From: Pelagibacteraceae bacterium AG-470-E16
GTDB taxonomy: Bacteria; Pseudomonadota; Alphaproteobacteria; Pelagibacterales; Pelagibacteraceae
DNA length: 64,000 nucleotides
Direction: 5' to 3'
NCBI GenBank assembly: GCA_003209195.1
Contig: QCSF01000006.1
Coordinates: forward strand, 1 to 64,000
Part shown: positions 39,039-47,398 of the stretch, in pieces
How positions within the stretch are numbered: position 1 is the stretch's first letter
Layout of the letters: each line of letters opens with the position of its first letter
Notes under the pieces: generated by a model
Told to the model about the DNA's origin: nothing
Databases searched by the model: none
Seen by the model: the letters and a program-made list of their open reading frames with translations, nothing else
Translations under genes and position numbers: made by a program

Positions 39039-40007
39039 ATGTCAAAAATTATTAAAAAAATCTTAAACACTTTTAAACTTCCAATTGACCTTATAGCAAT
39101 TTTTTTATGTATTCCCTCAGCCTTATTCTTTTACATGTTTAGAAAATACGGATCTCACAAATTGTTCTACACAAAAAAAATTCTAAATTTTATTGGTGTC
39201 TTTCCAATCATTGATCATTATTATGAACCTAAATTCAATCACAATGATACTAGACAGGATTTTAAAAATATTAGAAATCTACCAGGGATAAAATTAAATC
39301 AAAAAAAACAGTTAGAAATTATTGAAAATCTTAAGTTTGAAAAAGAACTTCAACAACTTAATTTAGAAATGATGTCACCAAATTATAAATTCAATATAAA
39401 AAATAATTTTTTTTCATATGGAGATGCTGAAATTTATTATCAGTTAATTAGACACTATAATCCAAAAAATATAATTGAAATTGGGTCTGGACACTCAACT
39501 TTGATCGCACTTGAAGCAATAAAGAAAAATCTGGATGCAGGGAAAAATAAATCAAAAATAACTTGTGTCGAGCCATATGAAAATAAATGGTTAAACAAAC
39601 TGAATATTGAATTAGTAAGGTCTAAAGTTGAAAACTTAAATATTAAAGATTTTTTTAGATTAGGATTATCAGATATTTTATTTATTGATAGTTCACATAT
39701 TATAAATCCACAAGGTGATGTCCTAAAAATTTATCAAGAAATTATTCCTAATTTAAATAGTGGAGTCATTGTTCATGTTCATGATATATTTACCCCTAGA
39801 GACTATCCAGCGGAATGGGTTATTAAAGAAAATAAATTTTGGAATGAACAGTATTTGGTAGAAACTTTACTTTCTAATGATAATAAATATGAAATTTTAC
39901 TTCTTTTAAATTATTTAAAAAATAATTTTTTTGATAAAATAAAAAAAAGATGTCCATATTTGAAAAAAATTCATGAACCAAAATCGTTATATTTTGCGAT
40001 AAAATAA
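39039..40007 (+). CDS. SAM-dependent methyltransferase-like protein with N-terminal hydrophobic segment
   Basis: A 322-residue protein. The first ~45 residues are hydrophobic (LPIDLIAIFLCIPSALFFY). The core begins near residue 138 with NIIEIGSGHSTLIALEAI, a class I methyltransferase motif I, followed by KITCVEPYENKW, SDILFIDSSHI and VIVHVHDIFTPRDYP. This pattern fits the methyltransferase 24 group seen in surface polysaccharide loci. The acceptor is unknown. The next gene, a glycosyltransferase, begins 2 bp after its stop. The 244-bp region upstream has no other gene. Confidence 0.8.
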   Translation: MSKIIKKILNTFKLPIDLIAIFLCIPSALFFYMFRKYGSHKLFYTKKILNFIGVFPIIDHYYEPKFNHNDTRQDFKNIRNLPGIKLNQKKQLEIIENLKFEKELQQLNLEMMSPNYKFNIKNNFFSYGDAEIYYQLIRHYNPKNIIEIGSGHSTLIALEAIKKNLDAGKNKSKITCVEPYENKWLNKLNIELVRSKVENLNIKDFFRLGLSDILFIDSSHIINPQGDVLKIYQEIIPNLNSGVIVHVHDIFTPRDYPAEWVIKENKFWNEQYLVETLLSNDNKYEILLLLNYLKNNFFDKIKKRCPYLKKIHEPKSLYFAIK

Positions 40008-40009
40008 TA

Positions 40010-40714
40010 ATGAATTTTTCTGTAATTATTCCCATTTTAAATGAAAGTAAGAATATTGAACCGTTATCAAAATTATTAAAAAAGAACCTTATCAATGTAA
40101 AATTTGAGATAATATTCGTAGATGATAATTCAACAGATAATTCAAAAAAAATTTTAGAAAAAATTAAATCGCATAATATTAATTATATTATAAGAAGAAA
40201 AAAAAAAGATCTTACACAATCTTGTTTCGAAGGTATTCTAAAAAGTAAGTATGAGAATTTAGTAATAATGGATGGTGATCTTCAACACAGACCAGAGTGT
40301 TTAAAAGGAATGATAAAAAAATATACAACAAATAATAGCGTCCTATTGATAGGTGTTAGAGATTTTTCAAAGACTAATGGGCTAAGCTTTATTAGGTTTT
40401 TGGCATCAAAAATTATTATTATTTTTATAAATACTTTATTAGGAAATAAAACAAAAGATCCTATGAGTGGTTTTTTTATTATAAAAAAAAAATTATTTTT
40501 AAAATTACAACCACAACTTTATGGCAAAGGTTTCAAAATTCTTGCTGATCTAATTTACTCTCAAAAAAATTTAAGAATTCATGAATATAAAATATCATTT
40601 AAAAAAAGATATAAAAATATTAGTAAAATGAATATTATTGTCTTAATACATATATTGCTTTTAATAATAACAAAATTTTATAATAAGTTATTTTCTAATT
40701 TGTTCAAATTGTAA
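40010..40714 (+). CDS. Family 2 glycosyltransferase (polyprenyl-phosphate sugar transferase-like)
   Basis: A 234-residue GT-A enzyme: FSVIIPILNESKNIEPLSKL, then EIIFVDDNSTDNSKKILEKI, LVIMDGDLQHRPECLKGMI (DxD-type motif) and DPMSGFFIIKKKLFLKL. This is the pattern of dolichyl/polyprenyl-phosphate mannose or glucose synthases. It probably makes a lipid-linked sugar donor; the adjacent convergent gene encodes a GT39-like membrane enzyme that would use such a donor. The two genes overlap tail to tail by 27 bp. Confidence 0.87.
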   Translation: MNFSVIIPILNESKNIEPLSKLLKKNLINVKFEIIFVDDNSTDNSKKILEKIKSHNINYIIRRKKKDLTQSCFEGILKSKYENLVIMDGDLQHRPECLKGMIKKYTTNNSVLLIGVRDFSKTNGLSFIRFLASKIIIIFINTLLGNKTKDPMSGFFIIKKKLFLKLQPQLYGKGFKILADLIYSQKNLRIHEYKISFKKRYKNISKMNIIVLIHILLLIITKFYNKLFSNLFKL

Positions 40715-42109
40715 AATATACATATCTTTGGTTTTTATCGTTTTAGTTTTTTTATAATCTGAAAACGATATCAAACAATTTGGATCAATTTCATTTCTTT
40801 TTAAATTTCCGTAAGCATATCTTGGATAGTTTTGACATATAAACCAAAAAGAATTAACGTTATGTTTAAATTCATCTTTTTTAAATAATCTAAAATTATA
40901 CTTATGATAATTATATGTACTAGCTAAAAAATTATTAAATACATCATTTTCATTTGAAACAATTGTTTTAATTTTATACGATTGTAAATCGGATAAAATA
41001 TATTTTATATTAGGTCTTTTAATTGGCCAATTGTAATAATTATTATAAATATTTACTAGGCTAACTAAAATTAAAAATGCCATACAAATATTTTTATATC
41101 TATAATTATCAATTAAGTTAGATATTATTATTAGTATTATAGGAACTAGAAAAATTACATATTTAGGAGACATAATATCAGCTCCACGAACTGTTGAGTA
41201 TATAAGAGTTGAGCCGTATGTAAAAAAAATAATATAAAATAAAATATTATCAAAATTTGTATTTAGCAAAATTGATCTTAAATTTATAATAATTAATGTT
41301 GCAAACAATATTAAAAAAATACCACCTGTATATATTGATCCAAAAAAAGTTCTAAAATGATAATTATAAAAAAAACTTTTAGATATTGCTGCATAATGAT
41401 AATCTCTTCCAATATTCAAAATTAAATAATCCAAGTTTAAAAGAATATATGTGATTGGTATTAAAATAAATAATAGATAAATGTGGAAAAAAGTTTTTTT
41501 ATTTTTGATATATTGTTGAAATAAATAAATAGATTTCCCGATGAAAATAGGTCCAGATATGGGCCATAAAGATAATAAAAAAATAGAAGATAAAAAATAT
41601 AAAAAAATTATAATTAATTTGTTTTTTTTTAAAATCTCAAAAAAAAAAATTAAATTAATTAGACTTGCAAAAACTAGTAAACTATGGGCTCTAATTTCTA
41701 AGGATTGCCAAATTAAAAAAGGATTTATGGTTATTAAAAAACCCACAAACCAGTAATTTTCTTTTTTGAAATATTTTACGCAAATGTACATAGATAATGG
41801 AATAATCAAAGTACCAAATATTAGTGAAAAGACTCTTCCTATATCATCATGATATCCAAATAAATGAAAAAAAAATTTTAAGATAAATAAATATAGAACA
41901 GGATAAAATTCTGTTAAAGTAGTATCGCCTTTATCACCAAGATATCTTTGTATAGTTTCATTAAAATTTATACTTGGGTCACTTACATAAAGTGTATGCC
42001 ATTCATCATGCCAAGCGTTATGATCATTTAATAAATAAAATCTTAATATAAAAGCTAAAGTAGTAATTAGAAAAAAAATAATATATTTTTTGTGAAGTTC
42101 TTTATACAT
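40688..42109 (-). CDS. GT39/GT-C-like membrane glycosyltransferase
   Basis: A 473-residue membrane protein with about 10-12 helices. The first periplasmic loop has LNDHNAWHDEWHTLYV, the acidic DE motif expected of GT39/ArnT-like enzymes, and FYPVLYLFILKFFFHLFG follows. A C-terminal soluble region starts near residue 375. Such enzymes transfer a sugar from a polyprenyl-phosphate carrier to a protein, lipid or glycan; the acceptor is unknown. It pairs naturally with the polyprenyl-phosphate transferase at 40010-40714. Its start codon overlaps the last base of the upstream dehydrogenase gene. Confidence 0.78.
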   Translation of the reverse strand: MYKELHKKYIIFFLITTLAFILRFYLLNDHNAWHDEWHTLYVSDPSINFNETIQRYLGDKGDTTLTEFYPVLYLFILKFFFHLFGYHDDIGRVFSLIFGTLIIPLSMYICVKYFKKENYWFVGFLITINPFLIWQSLEIRAHSLLVFASLINLIFFFEILKKNKLIIIFLYFLSSIFLLSLWPISGPIFIGKSIYLFQQYIKNKKTFFHIYLLFILIPITYILLNLDYLILNIGRDYHYAAISKSFFYNYHFRTFFGSIYTGGIFLILFATLIIINLRSILLNTNFDNILFYIIFFTYGSTLIYSTVRGADIMSPKYVIFLVPIILIIISNLIDNYRYKNICMAFLILVSLVNIYNNYYNWPIKRPNIKYILSDLQSYKIKTIVSNENDVFNNFLASTYNYHKYNFRLFKKDEFKHNVNSFWFICQNYPRYAYGNLKRNEIDPNCLISFSDYKKTKTIKTKDMYILQFEQIRK

Positions 42110-43173
42110 TAAAGATTGTTATAGATAGCGTCACCGCATTGGGTCGTGTTGCTATTGCCATCTAAATCTTTCGTCCTACTTTTTTTATTTGATAAAGTTT
42201 TTTCAATAGACTTTACAATTCTTGCAGCTGCATCTTTTTCCCCAAGATAATCAAGCATCATTGCACCTGACCATATTTGTCCGATTGGATTTGCAATTCC
42301 TTTGCCCGCAATGTCTGGAGCTGACCCGTGTACTGGTTCAAATAATGATGGAAATTTTTTTTCAGGATTAATATTACCTGAAGGAGCTATTCCAATAGTT
42401 CCAGTACAAGCTGGACCTAAATCGGATAGTATATCACCGAAAAGATTTGATCCAACGACAACATCAAACCATTCAGGGGTTAAAACAAATCTGGCTGTAA
42501 GTATGTCTATGTGGTATTGATCAGTTTTAACATCAGGAAAATCTTTTTTATTCTCAACAAATCGTTCATCCCAATATGGCATTGTAATAGAAATACCGTT
42601 AGATTTTGTTGCGCTTGTTAATTTTTTTCTTGGTCTTGTTTTTGCCAGTTCGAATGCAAATTTTTGCACCCTATCAATTCCGACTTTAGACATAACTGTT
42701 TCTTGAATTACTATTTCTCTATCACTGCCCTGATACATTTTTCCACCAACTGATGAATACTCACCTTCTGTGTTTTCTCTAACGATCATCATATCAATGT
42801 CTCCAGGTTTTTTATTTACTAAAGGACTTGGAACACCAGGCATAAGCTTTACGGGTCTTAAATTTATATATTGATCAAACTCTCTTCTAAATTTTAATAA
42901 TGATCCCCATAGAGAAATATGATCTGGTAATCTAGCCGGGTCTCCCACTGCTCCAAAAAAAATCGCATCATGTTCACCAATTTTGTCTTGCCAATCATCT
43001 GGTAGCATTTTTCCGTGCTTTTCATAATAATCACATGAAGCAAATTCGAAATCATCAATTGTTATTTTAAATTGATGCTGTTTTGCAATTTCCTTTAAAA
43101 TTTTGACTCCCTCTGGTAAAACTTCTTTACCAATTCCATCCCCAGCAATTGTAGCAATTTTATATTCTTTCAT
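42109..43173 (-). CDS. dmlA: D-malate/tartrate dehydrogenase-type enzyme (DmlA/TtuC family)
   Basis: A 354-residue beta-decarboxylating dehydrogenase. IATIAGDGIGKEVLPEG, SLWGSLLKFRREFDQYINLR, VRENTEGEYSSVGGKM, TSATKSNGISITMPYWDERF, NLFGDILSDLGPACTGTIG and FEPVHGSAPDIAGKGIANP closely follow E. coli DmlA (D-malate dehydrogenase) and TtuC as I recall them, more than LeuB. It oxidises D-malate, tartrate or a related hydroxy acid with NAD. Which substrate is used cannot be told. It overlaps the upstream MazG-like gene by 4 bp and marks the return to core gene content after the accessory stretch. Confidence 0.83.
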   Translation of the reverse strand: MKEYKIATIAGDGIGKEVLPEGVKILKEIAKQHQFKITIDDFEFASCDYYEKHGKMLPDDWQDKIGEHDAIFFGAVGDPARLPDHISLWGSLLKFRREFDQYINLRPVKLMPGVPSPLVNKKPGDIDMMIVRENTEGEYSSVGGKMYQGSDREIVIQETVMSKVGIDRVQKFAFELAKTRPRKKLTSATKSNGISITMPYWDERFVENKKDFPDVKTDQYHIDILTARFVLTPEWFDVVVGSNLFGDILSDLGPACTGTIGIAPSGNINPEKKFPSLFEPVHGSAPDIAGKGIANPIGQIWSGAMMLDYLGEKDAAARIVKSIEKTLSNKKSRTKDLDGNSNTTQCGDAIYNNL

Positions 43174-43541
43174 TTTAAAAATTTTTCTAAGTCAGGCTCA
43201 AAATAATTTGGACCTTTTAATACCTTTCCTTCTTCATTGTAAATAGGTTTTCCATCCTCACCAAGCTTGCTCATATTAGATCTTTGCACCTCTGCAAAAC
43301 ATTTATCTAAATTAATTCCAAAAGCGTGACCCGCGCCATAAGTAACATATAATATGTCAGTCAAAGCATCTGCAACTTCCTTTAGATCATTTAATTTAAT
43401 TGCTCTTTTTAACTCTTGCAACTCCTCATTTATCAAACTAATTCTTAAATCTTGAATTTTTTTGTCAGGAAATTCTGGTTTATATTTAATTTCTTGACCA
43501 AATGTAGTCATAAATTTTTTGACACTATAAAAATTACTCAT
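43170..43541 (-). CDS. MazG-like / PRA-PH superfamily nucleotide pyrophosphohydrolase
   Basis: A 123-residue all-alpha protein. RISLINEELQELKRAIKLND and LKEVADALTDILYVTYGAG together give the EExxE...ExxD metal site of the MazG/phosphoribosyl-ATP pyrophosphohydrolase fold. The C-terminal part (SNMSKLGEDGKPIYNEEGK) is typical of phage and bacterial relatives annotated as such. It probably hydrolyses an NTP to NMP and PPi; the substrate is unknown. It overlaps dmlA by 4 bp and diverges from grxC across 89 bp. Confidence 0.82.
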   Translation of the reverse strand: MSNFYSVKKFMTTFGQEIKYKPEFPDKKIQDLRISLINEELQELKRAIKLNDLKEVADALTDILYVTYGAGHAFGINLDKCFAEVQRSNMSKLGEDGKPIYNEEGKVLKGPNYFEPDLEKFLK

Positions 43542-43630
43542 ATATTCAAAATAACATTTATTATTAAATTAATAATATAAAAATTCATCTGATTTGTTTA
43601 TCCACAAATCATAATTATTGATCAAATAAA

Positions 43631-43888
43631 GTGAAAATTATAATTTATACAACTCCATATTGTCCTTATTGCATTCGAGCAAAAAGACTTTTGAAAAAAA
43701 AAAATGTAATTTTTGAAGAAATAAATCTTTATGATAAACCAGAGAAGATGGATGAAATGATTAAAAAATCAAATGGAGCAAAGACAGTTCCTCAACTATT
43801 TGTTGACGAAACCCATATTGGAGACTGTGATCAAATTTATGAACTTGATAACAATGGGGAATTAGATAAGATTTTAAATAAAAAATGA
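43631..43888 (+). CDS. grxC: Glutaredoxin 3
   Basis: An 85-residue glutaredoxin starting at GTG (43631-43633). The redox motif is IIYTTPYCPYCIRAKRLL (CPYC), followed by the glutathione-binding TVPQLFVDETHIGDCDQIYEL. It reduces disulfides and mixed disulfides with glutathione in the cytosol. The stop overlaps the ccdA start by 4 bp, which links cytosolic and envelope thiol redox control in one message. Confidence 0.94.
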   Translation: MKIIIYTTPYCPYCIRAKRLLKKKNVIFEEINLYDKPEKMDEMIKKSNGAKTVPQLFVDETHIGDCDQIYELDNNGELDKILNKK

Positions 43889-44598
43889 GTATTTATTTTT
43901 TATCTTTTTTTGCTGGGATAATAAGTTTTTTGTCGCCATGTGTTTTGCCATTGATTCCTGGATATATATCTTTTCTTAACGGAACTACACTTGAGGAGCT
44001 AGAATATAAAAAAAGGAACTTTATTTTTAAAGAGACTTTATTATTTGCTATTGGATTTTCAATTGTATTTGTTTGCTTGGGTGCAACTGCAACATTTTTT
44101 GGATCCTTAATGCTCAAATACTCTAATATATTTACTTTTATAGTTGGAATAATAATAATTTTTTTTAGCTTAAATATGATTGGATTATTACAATTAAGAT
44201 TGCTTAATCAAGACTTTAAATATCATTTTAAAAAACAAATAACTAATCCATATATGTCTTTATTGGTTGGTATAGGTTTTGGTTTTGGTTGGTCTCCATG
44301 CATAGGGCCTATTTTAGGTTCAGTATTAGCTCTTGCATCTCTTGAGACAACGTTAACCAAAGGTGTAGCTCTGTTAACTATTTATTCCATTGGCTTAGCA
44401 ATCCCATTTATTTTATCAGGATTATATATAACAAAATTTTTAATTTTCTCAAAAAAAACTCGTATTCACATTTTAAAAATTCAAAAAGCAAGTGGTTATA
44501 TTTTGCTTATTACCGGTGTTTTAATTATTACCGGTAAAATTCAAAGTCTTGGTTTCTTTTTATTAGAGTGGTTTCCCCTGCTAGGTAAGTTGGGTTAA
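43885..44598 (+). CDS. ccdA: CcdA-type cytochrome c biogenesis / thiol transport protein
   Basis: A 237-residue membrane protein with six predicted helices. SFLSPCVLPLIPGYISFL (helix 1) and GFGWSPCIGPILGSVLAL (helix 4) carry the two conserved Pro-flanked Cys residues of the CcdA/DsbD membrane domain. It carries reducing power from cytosolic thioredoxin to the periplasm, for cytochrome c maturation among other things. Its stop directly abuts the stop of the convergent EamA permease gene (TTAATTA at 44595-44601). Confidence 0.92.
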   Translation: MSIYFLSFFAGIISFLSPCVLPLIPGYISFLNGTTLEELEYKKRNFIFKETLLFAIGFSIVFVCLGATATFFGSLMLKYSNIFTFIVGIIIIFFSLNMIGLLQLRLLNQDFKYHFKKQITNPYMSLLVGIGFGFGWSPCIGPILGSVLALASLETTLTKGVALLTIYSIGLAIPFILSGLYITKFLIFSKKTRIHILKIQKASGYILLITGVLIITGKIQSLGFFLLEWFPLLGKLG

Positions 44599-45483
44599 TT
44601 ATTTAAATTTACTTGAAACTATAATTCCGCTTAATATAAAAAAAGCACCATAAATATGAAAAATTGCCAACCTCTCTCCTAATAAAAATATTGCCATCAT
44701 AGAACTAAAAACTGGCATCAGATGTAAAAATATACCAGCACGACTAGGGCCAACAAGTTGAATAGCACCAATCCAAAAAATATAAGCACCAATACCAGCA
44801 AACAAAACTACATACCCTATAGTTAAAATAACTGGAATATTTATTTTAAGATATTGCTCATTATAAATTTCGAACAAATAGAAAGGTATTAAAAAAATTA
44901 ATCCTATAAAAATTAATGTTTGTAGTAAAACTAATGGCTCTAGATTAATTTTCTTTTCTTTTACCATTATTGAATAAGTAGCCCACGATATCATTGCAAC
45001 TAAAATCCACAAGTCACCCTTGTTTAAATTTAATGATAATAACTTTATAAAATCAAGTTTAGTTACAATTATAATAACTCCAATTAAAGATGTTATAACT
45101 CCAAAAATTTGTGATATTTTAATTTTCTCATTTGTGAATAAAGATGAAAAAAAAATTATTAAAACTGGTATAGTTGATATCATAAGAACTCCATTTAATA
45201 CTTGGGTAAAATTTAATGAATAATAAACAACTGAATTGAAAATTGTTATACTGGTAAAACCCATTATCGACAAAGGTATAATACGATTTTTTATTTCATT
45301 CATTCCGTTAAAAATTTTTTTATACGTAAAAGGAAAAAGAATTATAAAAGCAATTAACCACCTATAAAAATTTAATGTAAACGGTGGGATATCAAATAAT
45401 GTTGCAACTTTACCAACAATAAAATTTCCTGCCCAAAATAAAGTGCAAAGTATTAAAAAAATATAAGCTTTAATGTTTTGCAT
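44599..45483 (-). CDS. EamA/DMT-family permease
   Basis: A 294-residue membrane protein with about 10 helices in two EamA halves: ILCTLFWAGNFIVGKVA at the start of the first, MISWATYSIMVKEKK at the start of the second, and a late GAFFILSGIIVSSKFK end. Family members export or import amino acids, nucleotide derivatives and other metabolites; the substrate cannot be predicted. The gene is tail-to-tail with ccdA with no bases between the stop codons. Confidence 0.88.
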   Translation of the reverse strand: MQNIKAYIFLILCTLFWAGNFIVGKVATLFDIPPFTLNFYRWLIAFIILFPFTYKKIFNGMNEIKNRIIPLSIMGFTSITIFNSVVYYSLNFTQVLNGVLMISTIPVLIIFFSSLFTNEKIKISQIFGVITSLIGVIIIVTKLDFIKLLSLNLNKGDLWILVAMISWATYSIMVKEKKINLEPLVLLQTLIFIGLIFLIPFYLFEIYNEQYLKINIPVILTIGYVVLFAGIGAYIFWIGAIQLVGPSRAGIFLHLMPVFSSMMAIFLLGERLAIFHIYGAFFILSGIIVSSKFK

Positions 45484-45500
45484 TTTTTTGAAGTCAAAAA

Positions 45501-45728
45501 TTAATTTTTATTTTTGTCTTCGAGAAATTTATATATTGGTTGCATATCCCGATACATTTTTTTTATACTGGATGATGTATCGTATTCAAATAAAGCCGGA
45601 CAAATACCATGTATGAAAGCCGTAAGCGAAGACTTTAAACAATTAAAACTTGCTTTAAATGCAAATTTTTGATGTTCGAAATAAGTTTTATTTGCATCTT
45701 TTAAATGTCGTTTAGTTTTTTTAATCAT
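45501..45728 (-). CDS. DUF6356-like small protein
   Basis: A 75-residue protein with the pattern HLKDANKTYFEHQKFAFKAS then LTAFIHGICPALFEYDTSSS, which matches my recollection of the DUF6356 family (often loosely called capsule biosynthesis protein) in alphaproteobacteria. One amphipathic helix is likely and there is no signal peptide. Function is unknown. It sits between the EamA gene and bactofilin on the minus strand, with 26 bp to bactofilin. Confidence 0.7.
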   Translation of the reverse strand: MIKKTKRHLKDANKTYFEHQKFAFKASFNCLKSSLTAFIHGICPALFEYDTSSSIKKMYRDMQPIYKFLEDKNKN

Positions 45729-45754
45729 AATTTGATTATGATATTTAATAAAAT

Positions 45755-46204
45755 TTAAGATTGATTTACAGCTTTTTTCGCAGGGTCTTCAATCTCAAGT
45801 TGCTTTTCTTTTTTTTCCTTAGATGTCTTTTGAGTTGATTTTGTTGGAGTGGTTTGTTTACCTTCGCTTTCCCTTTTTATATACCCGTCAACATCAGCTC
45901 CCTCGTCAATTTTAAGTGTCTCTCTAAAAAATACATCTCCTTTAATTGTTGCCGTTTTTCCAATTACAATATTATCAGCATATATTTCACCTTCAATGAA
46001 ACCAAAAACTTCAAATTTACCTGCTTTAATACCACCTATTATCGATCCTGTTTCTAAAACTTTCAGTGATCTTGCACTAATGCTTCCATTCATAATACCT
46101 GCAATTTCTATTGAACCTTTACAGTTTAAGTCGCCTTCAATGTTTAAACCTTCACCAATTAGTGAAGCACCATCTTCGACACGAGTATTGTTGTTACTAA
46201 ACAT
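45755..46204 (-). CDS. Bactofilin
   Basis: A 149-residue protein whose central part (about residues 15-110) is a regular beta-helix of short Gly-containing turns: IGEGLNIEGDLNCKGSIEIA, GIMNGSISARSLKVLETG, FGFIEGEIYADNIVIG, IKGDVFFRETLKIDEGADV. Disordered Lys/Thr/Ser-rich ends flank it, as is usual for bactofilins. These form cytoskeletal filaments that in several bacteria position cell-wall enzymes or shape curvature. It follows rodA and mrdA on the same strand after 74 bp, suggesting a link to wall growth. Confidence 0.9.
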   Translation of the reverse strand: MFSNNNTRVEDGASLIGEGLNIEGDLNCKGSIEIAGIMNGSISARSLKVLETGSIIGGIKAGKFEVFGFIEGEIYADNIVIGKTATIKGDVFFRETLKIDEGADVDGYIKRESEGKQTTPTKSTQKTSKEKKEKQLEIEDPAKKAVNQS

Positions 46205-46278
46205 AAATATCTTTATACAAATTAAATTTTAATAAGTCTAAGAAAAGTTAACCCAATTTCATTGAGTTTTAGGGTTTT

Positions 46279-47397
46279 TTAGTAAATATTTACGTCTTTA
46301 TGAATTTTGGCACTAGTTACTAAGCCTAATGCAAACATTGAAGTTAACATAGCTGTACCACCATAAGACATAATAGGAATAGGGACACCAACTACTGGTA
46401 ATAATCCTGTTACCATTCCTATATTGATCGCAATGTATACAAAAAAATTGAATGATACTCCAAAACATAATAACCGTCCGAATGTTGATCTTGATAATTT
46501 AGAAATTACATCAATTCTGTGAATTAATAATACAAATAAAAATAATAAAATTAAACATCCAAAAAATCCAAACTGTTCTGCATAGGCGGTAAATATAAAA
46601 TCTGTATGAGGTTCTGGTAAAAAAGATAGATTACTTTGAGACCCTTCTTTATAACCTTGACCAAAAAAACCACCAGAACCAATTGCAATTTTAGATTGAA
46701 TGACATGATACCCTGAACCAGTTGGATCGTTTTCAGGATTTAAGAAAGTTAAAATTCTTTGTTTTTGATATGGTTTTAAAAAAGAAATAGATAATGGAGC
46801 CAAAATTAATAGTGACAGGGTTCCAAAAGTAAAAATTTTTAAATTTAAGCCTGCCAACCACAAGATAGATATTGCAACAACTAATATAAATAAAGCTGTT
46901 CCTAAATCAGGTTGCTTTATAACCAAAACAAAAGGTAATATTATTAAGGATATTGGAATTACTAAATTTCTTACTCGATCAATTTCATCTGTTTTAATAT
47001 ATTGAAAATATCTTGCTAAAGCTAATATCACAGCGATCTTCATTAGCTCAGATGGTTGTAAATTAAATATACCAACATCCAGCCATCTTTTTGCTCCTTT
47101 TCCAACAAGTCCATAAAAATCAACTAAAACTAATAAGATAATAACTAAAATGTAAAAAAAATATGATAAATTATACCAAACTTTAATATTAATTGATGCA
47201 ACAATTAAAAAAATTAAAAATGAAAATACAATTCTTAGAAAATGTTTTTCAACTAAATCTTTATCATTAAAATCTAAACTTGATAAAACTATTAAGCTAA
47301 TAATTGAAATTGCAGTTATTAATAATATTATGAACCAATCAAAAGACTTAAGTTTATTATAAAAAATCTCAATAAAACTTTTATTAAAACTATACAT
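46279..47397 (-). CDS. rodA: RodA, SEDS-family peptidoglycan glycosyltransferase
   Basis: A 372-residue SEDS protein with about 10 helices. KRWLDVGIFNLQPSELMKIA, VIKQPDLGTALFIL, QSKIAIGSGGFFGQGYKEGS, FLPEPHTDFIFTAYAEQFGF and PVVGVPIPIMSYGGTAML are all landmarks of RodA. It polymerises lipid II with PBP2 during elongation. It starts 1 bp after the mrdA stop. In many alphaproteobacteria mreBCD and mrdA-rodA are together; here they are in separate places. Confidence 0.95.
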   Translation of the reverse strand: MYSFNKSFIEIFYNKLKSFDWFIILLITAISIISLIVLSSLDFNDKDLVEKHFLRIVFSFLIFLIVASINIKVWYNLSYFFYILVIILLVLVDFYGLVGKGAKRWLDVGIFNLQPSELMKIAVILALARYFQYIKTDEIDRVRNLVIPISLIILPFVLVIKQPDLGTALFILVVAISILWLAGLNLKIFTFGTLSLLILAPLSISFLKPYQKQRILTFLNPENDPTGSGYHVIQSKIAIGSGGFFGQGYKEGSQSNLSFLPEPHTDFIFTAYAEQFGFFGCLILLFLFVLLIHRIDVISKLSRSTFGRLLCFGVSFNFFVYIAINIGMVTGLLPVVGVPIPIMSYGGTAMLTSMFALGLVTSAKIHKDVNIY

Positions 47398-47398
47398 T

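Noticed and set aside
42109-43173. 3-isopropylmalate dehydrogenase (leuB) as the identity of this gene
   Set aside because: Motifs such as SLWGSLLKFRREFDQYINLR and SATKSNGISITMPYWDERF match the DmlA/TtuC group better than LeuB, and it is not beside leuC/leuD.
46205-46278. AACCC...GGGTT hairpin followed by T residues between bactofilin and rodA
   Set aside because: The loop is about 18 nt and the T run reads on the plus strand, while both genes are on the minus strand. Not convincing as a terminator.
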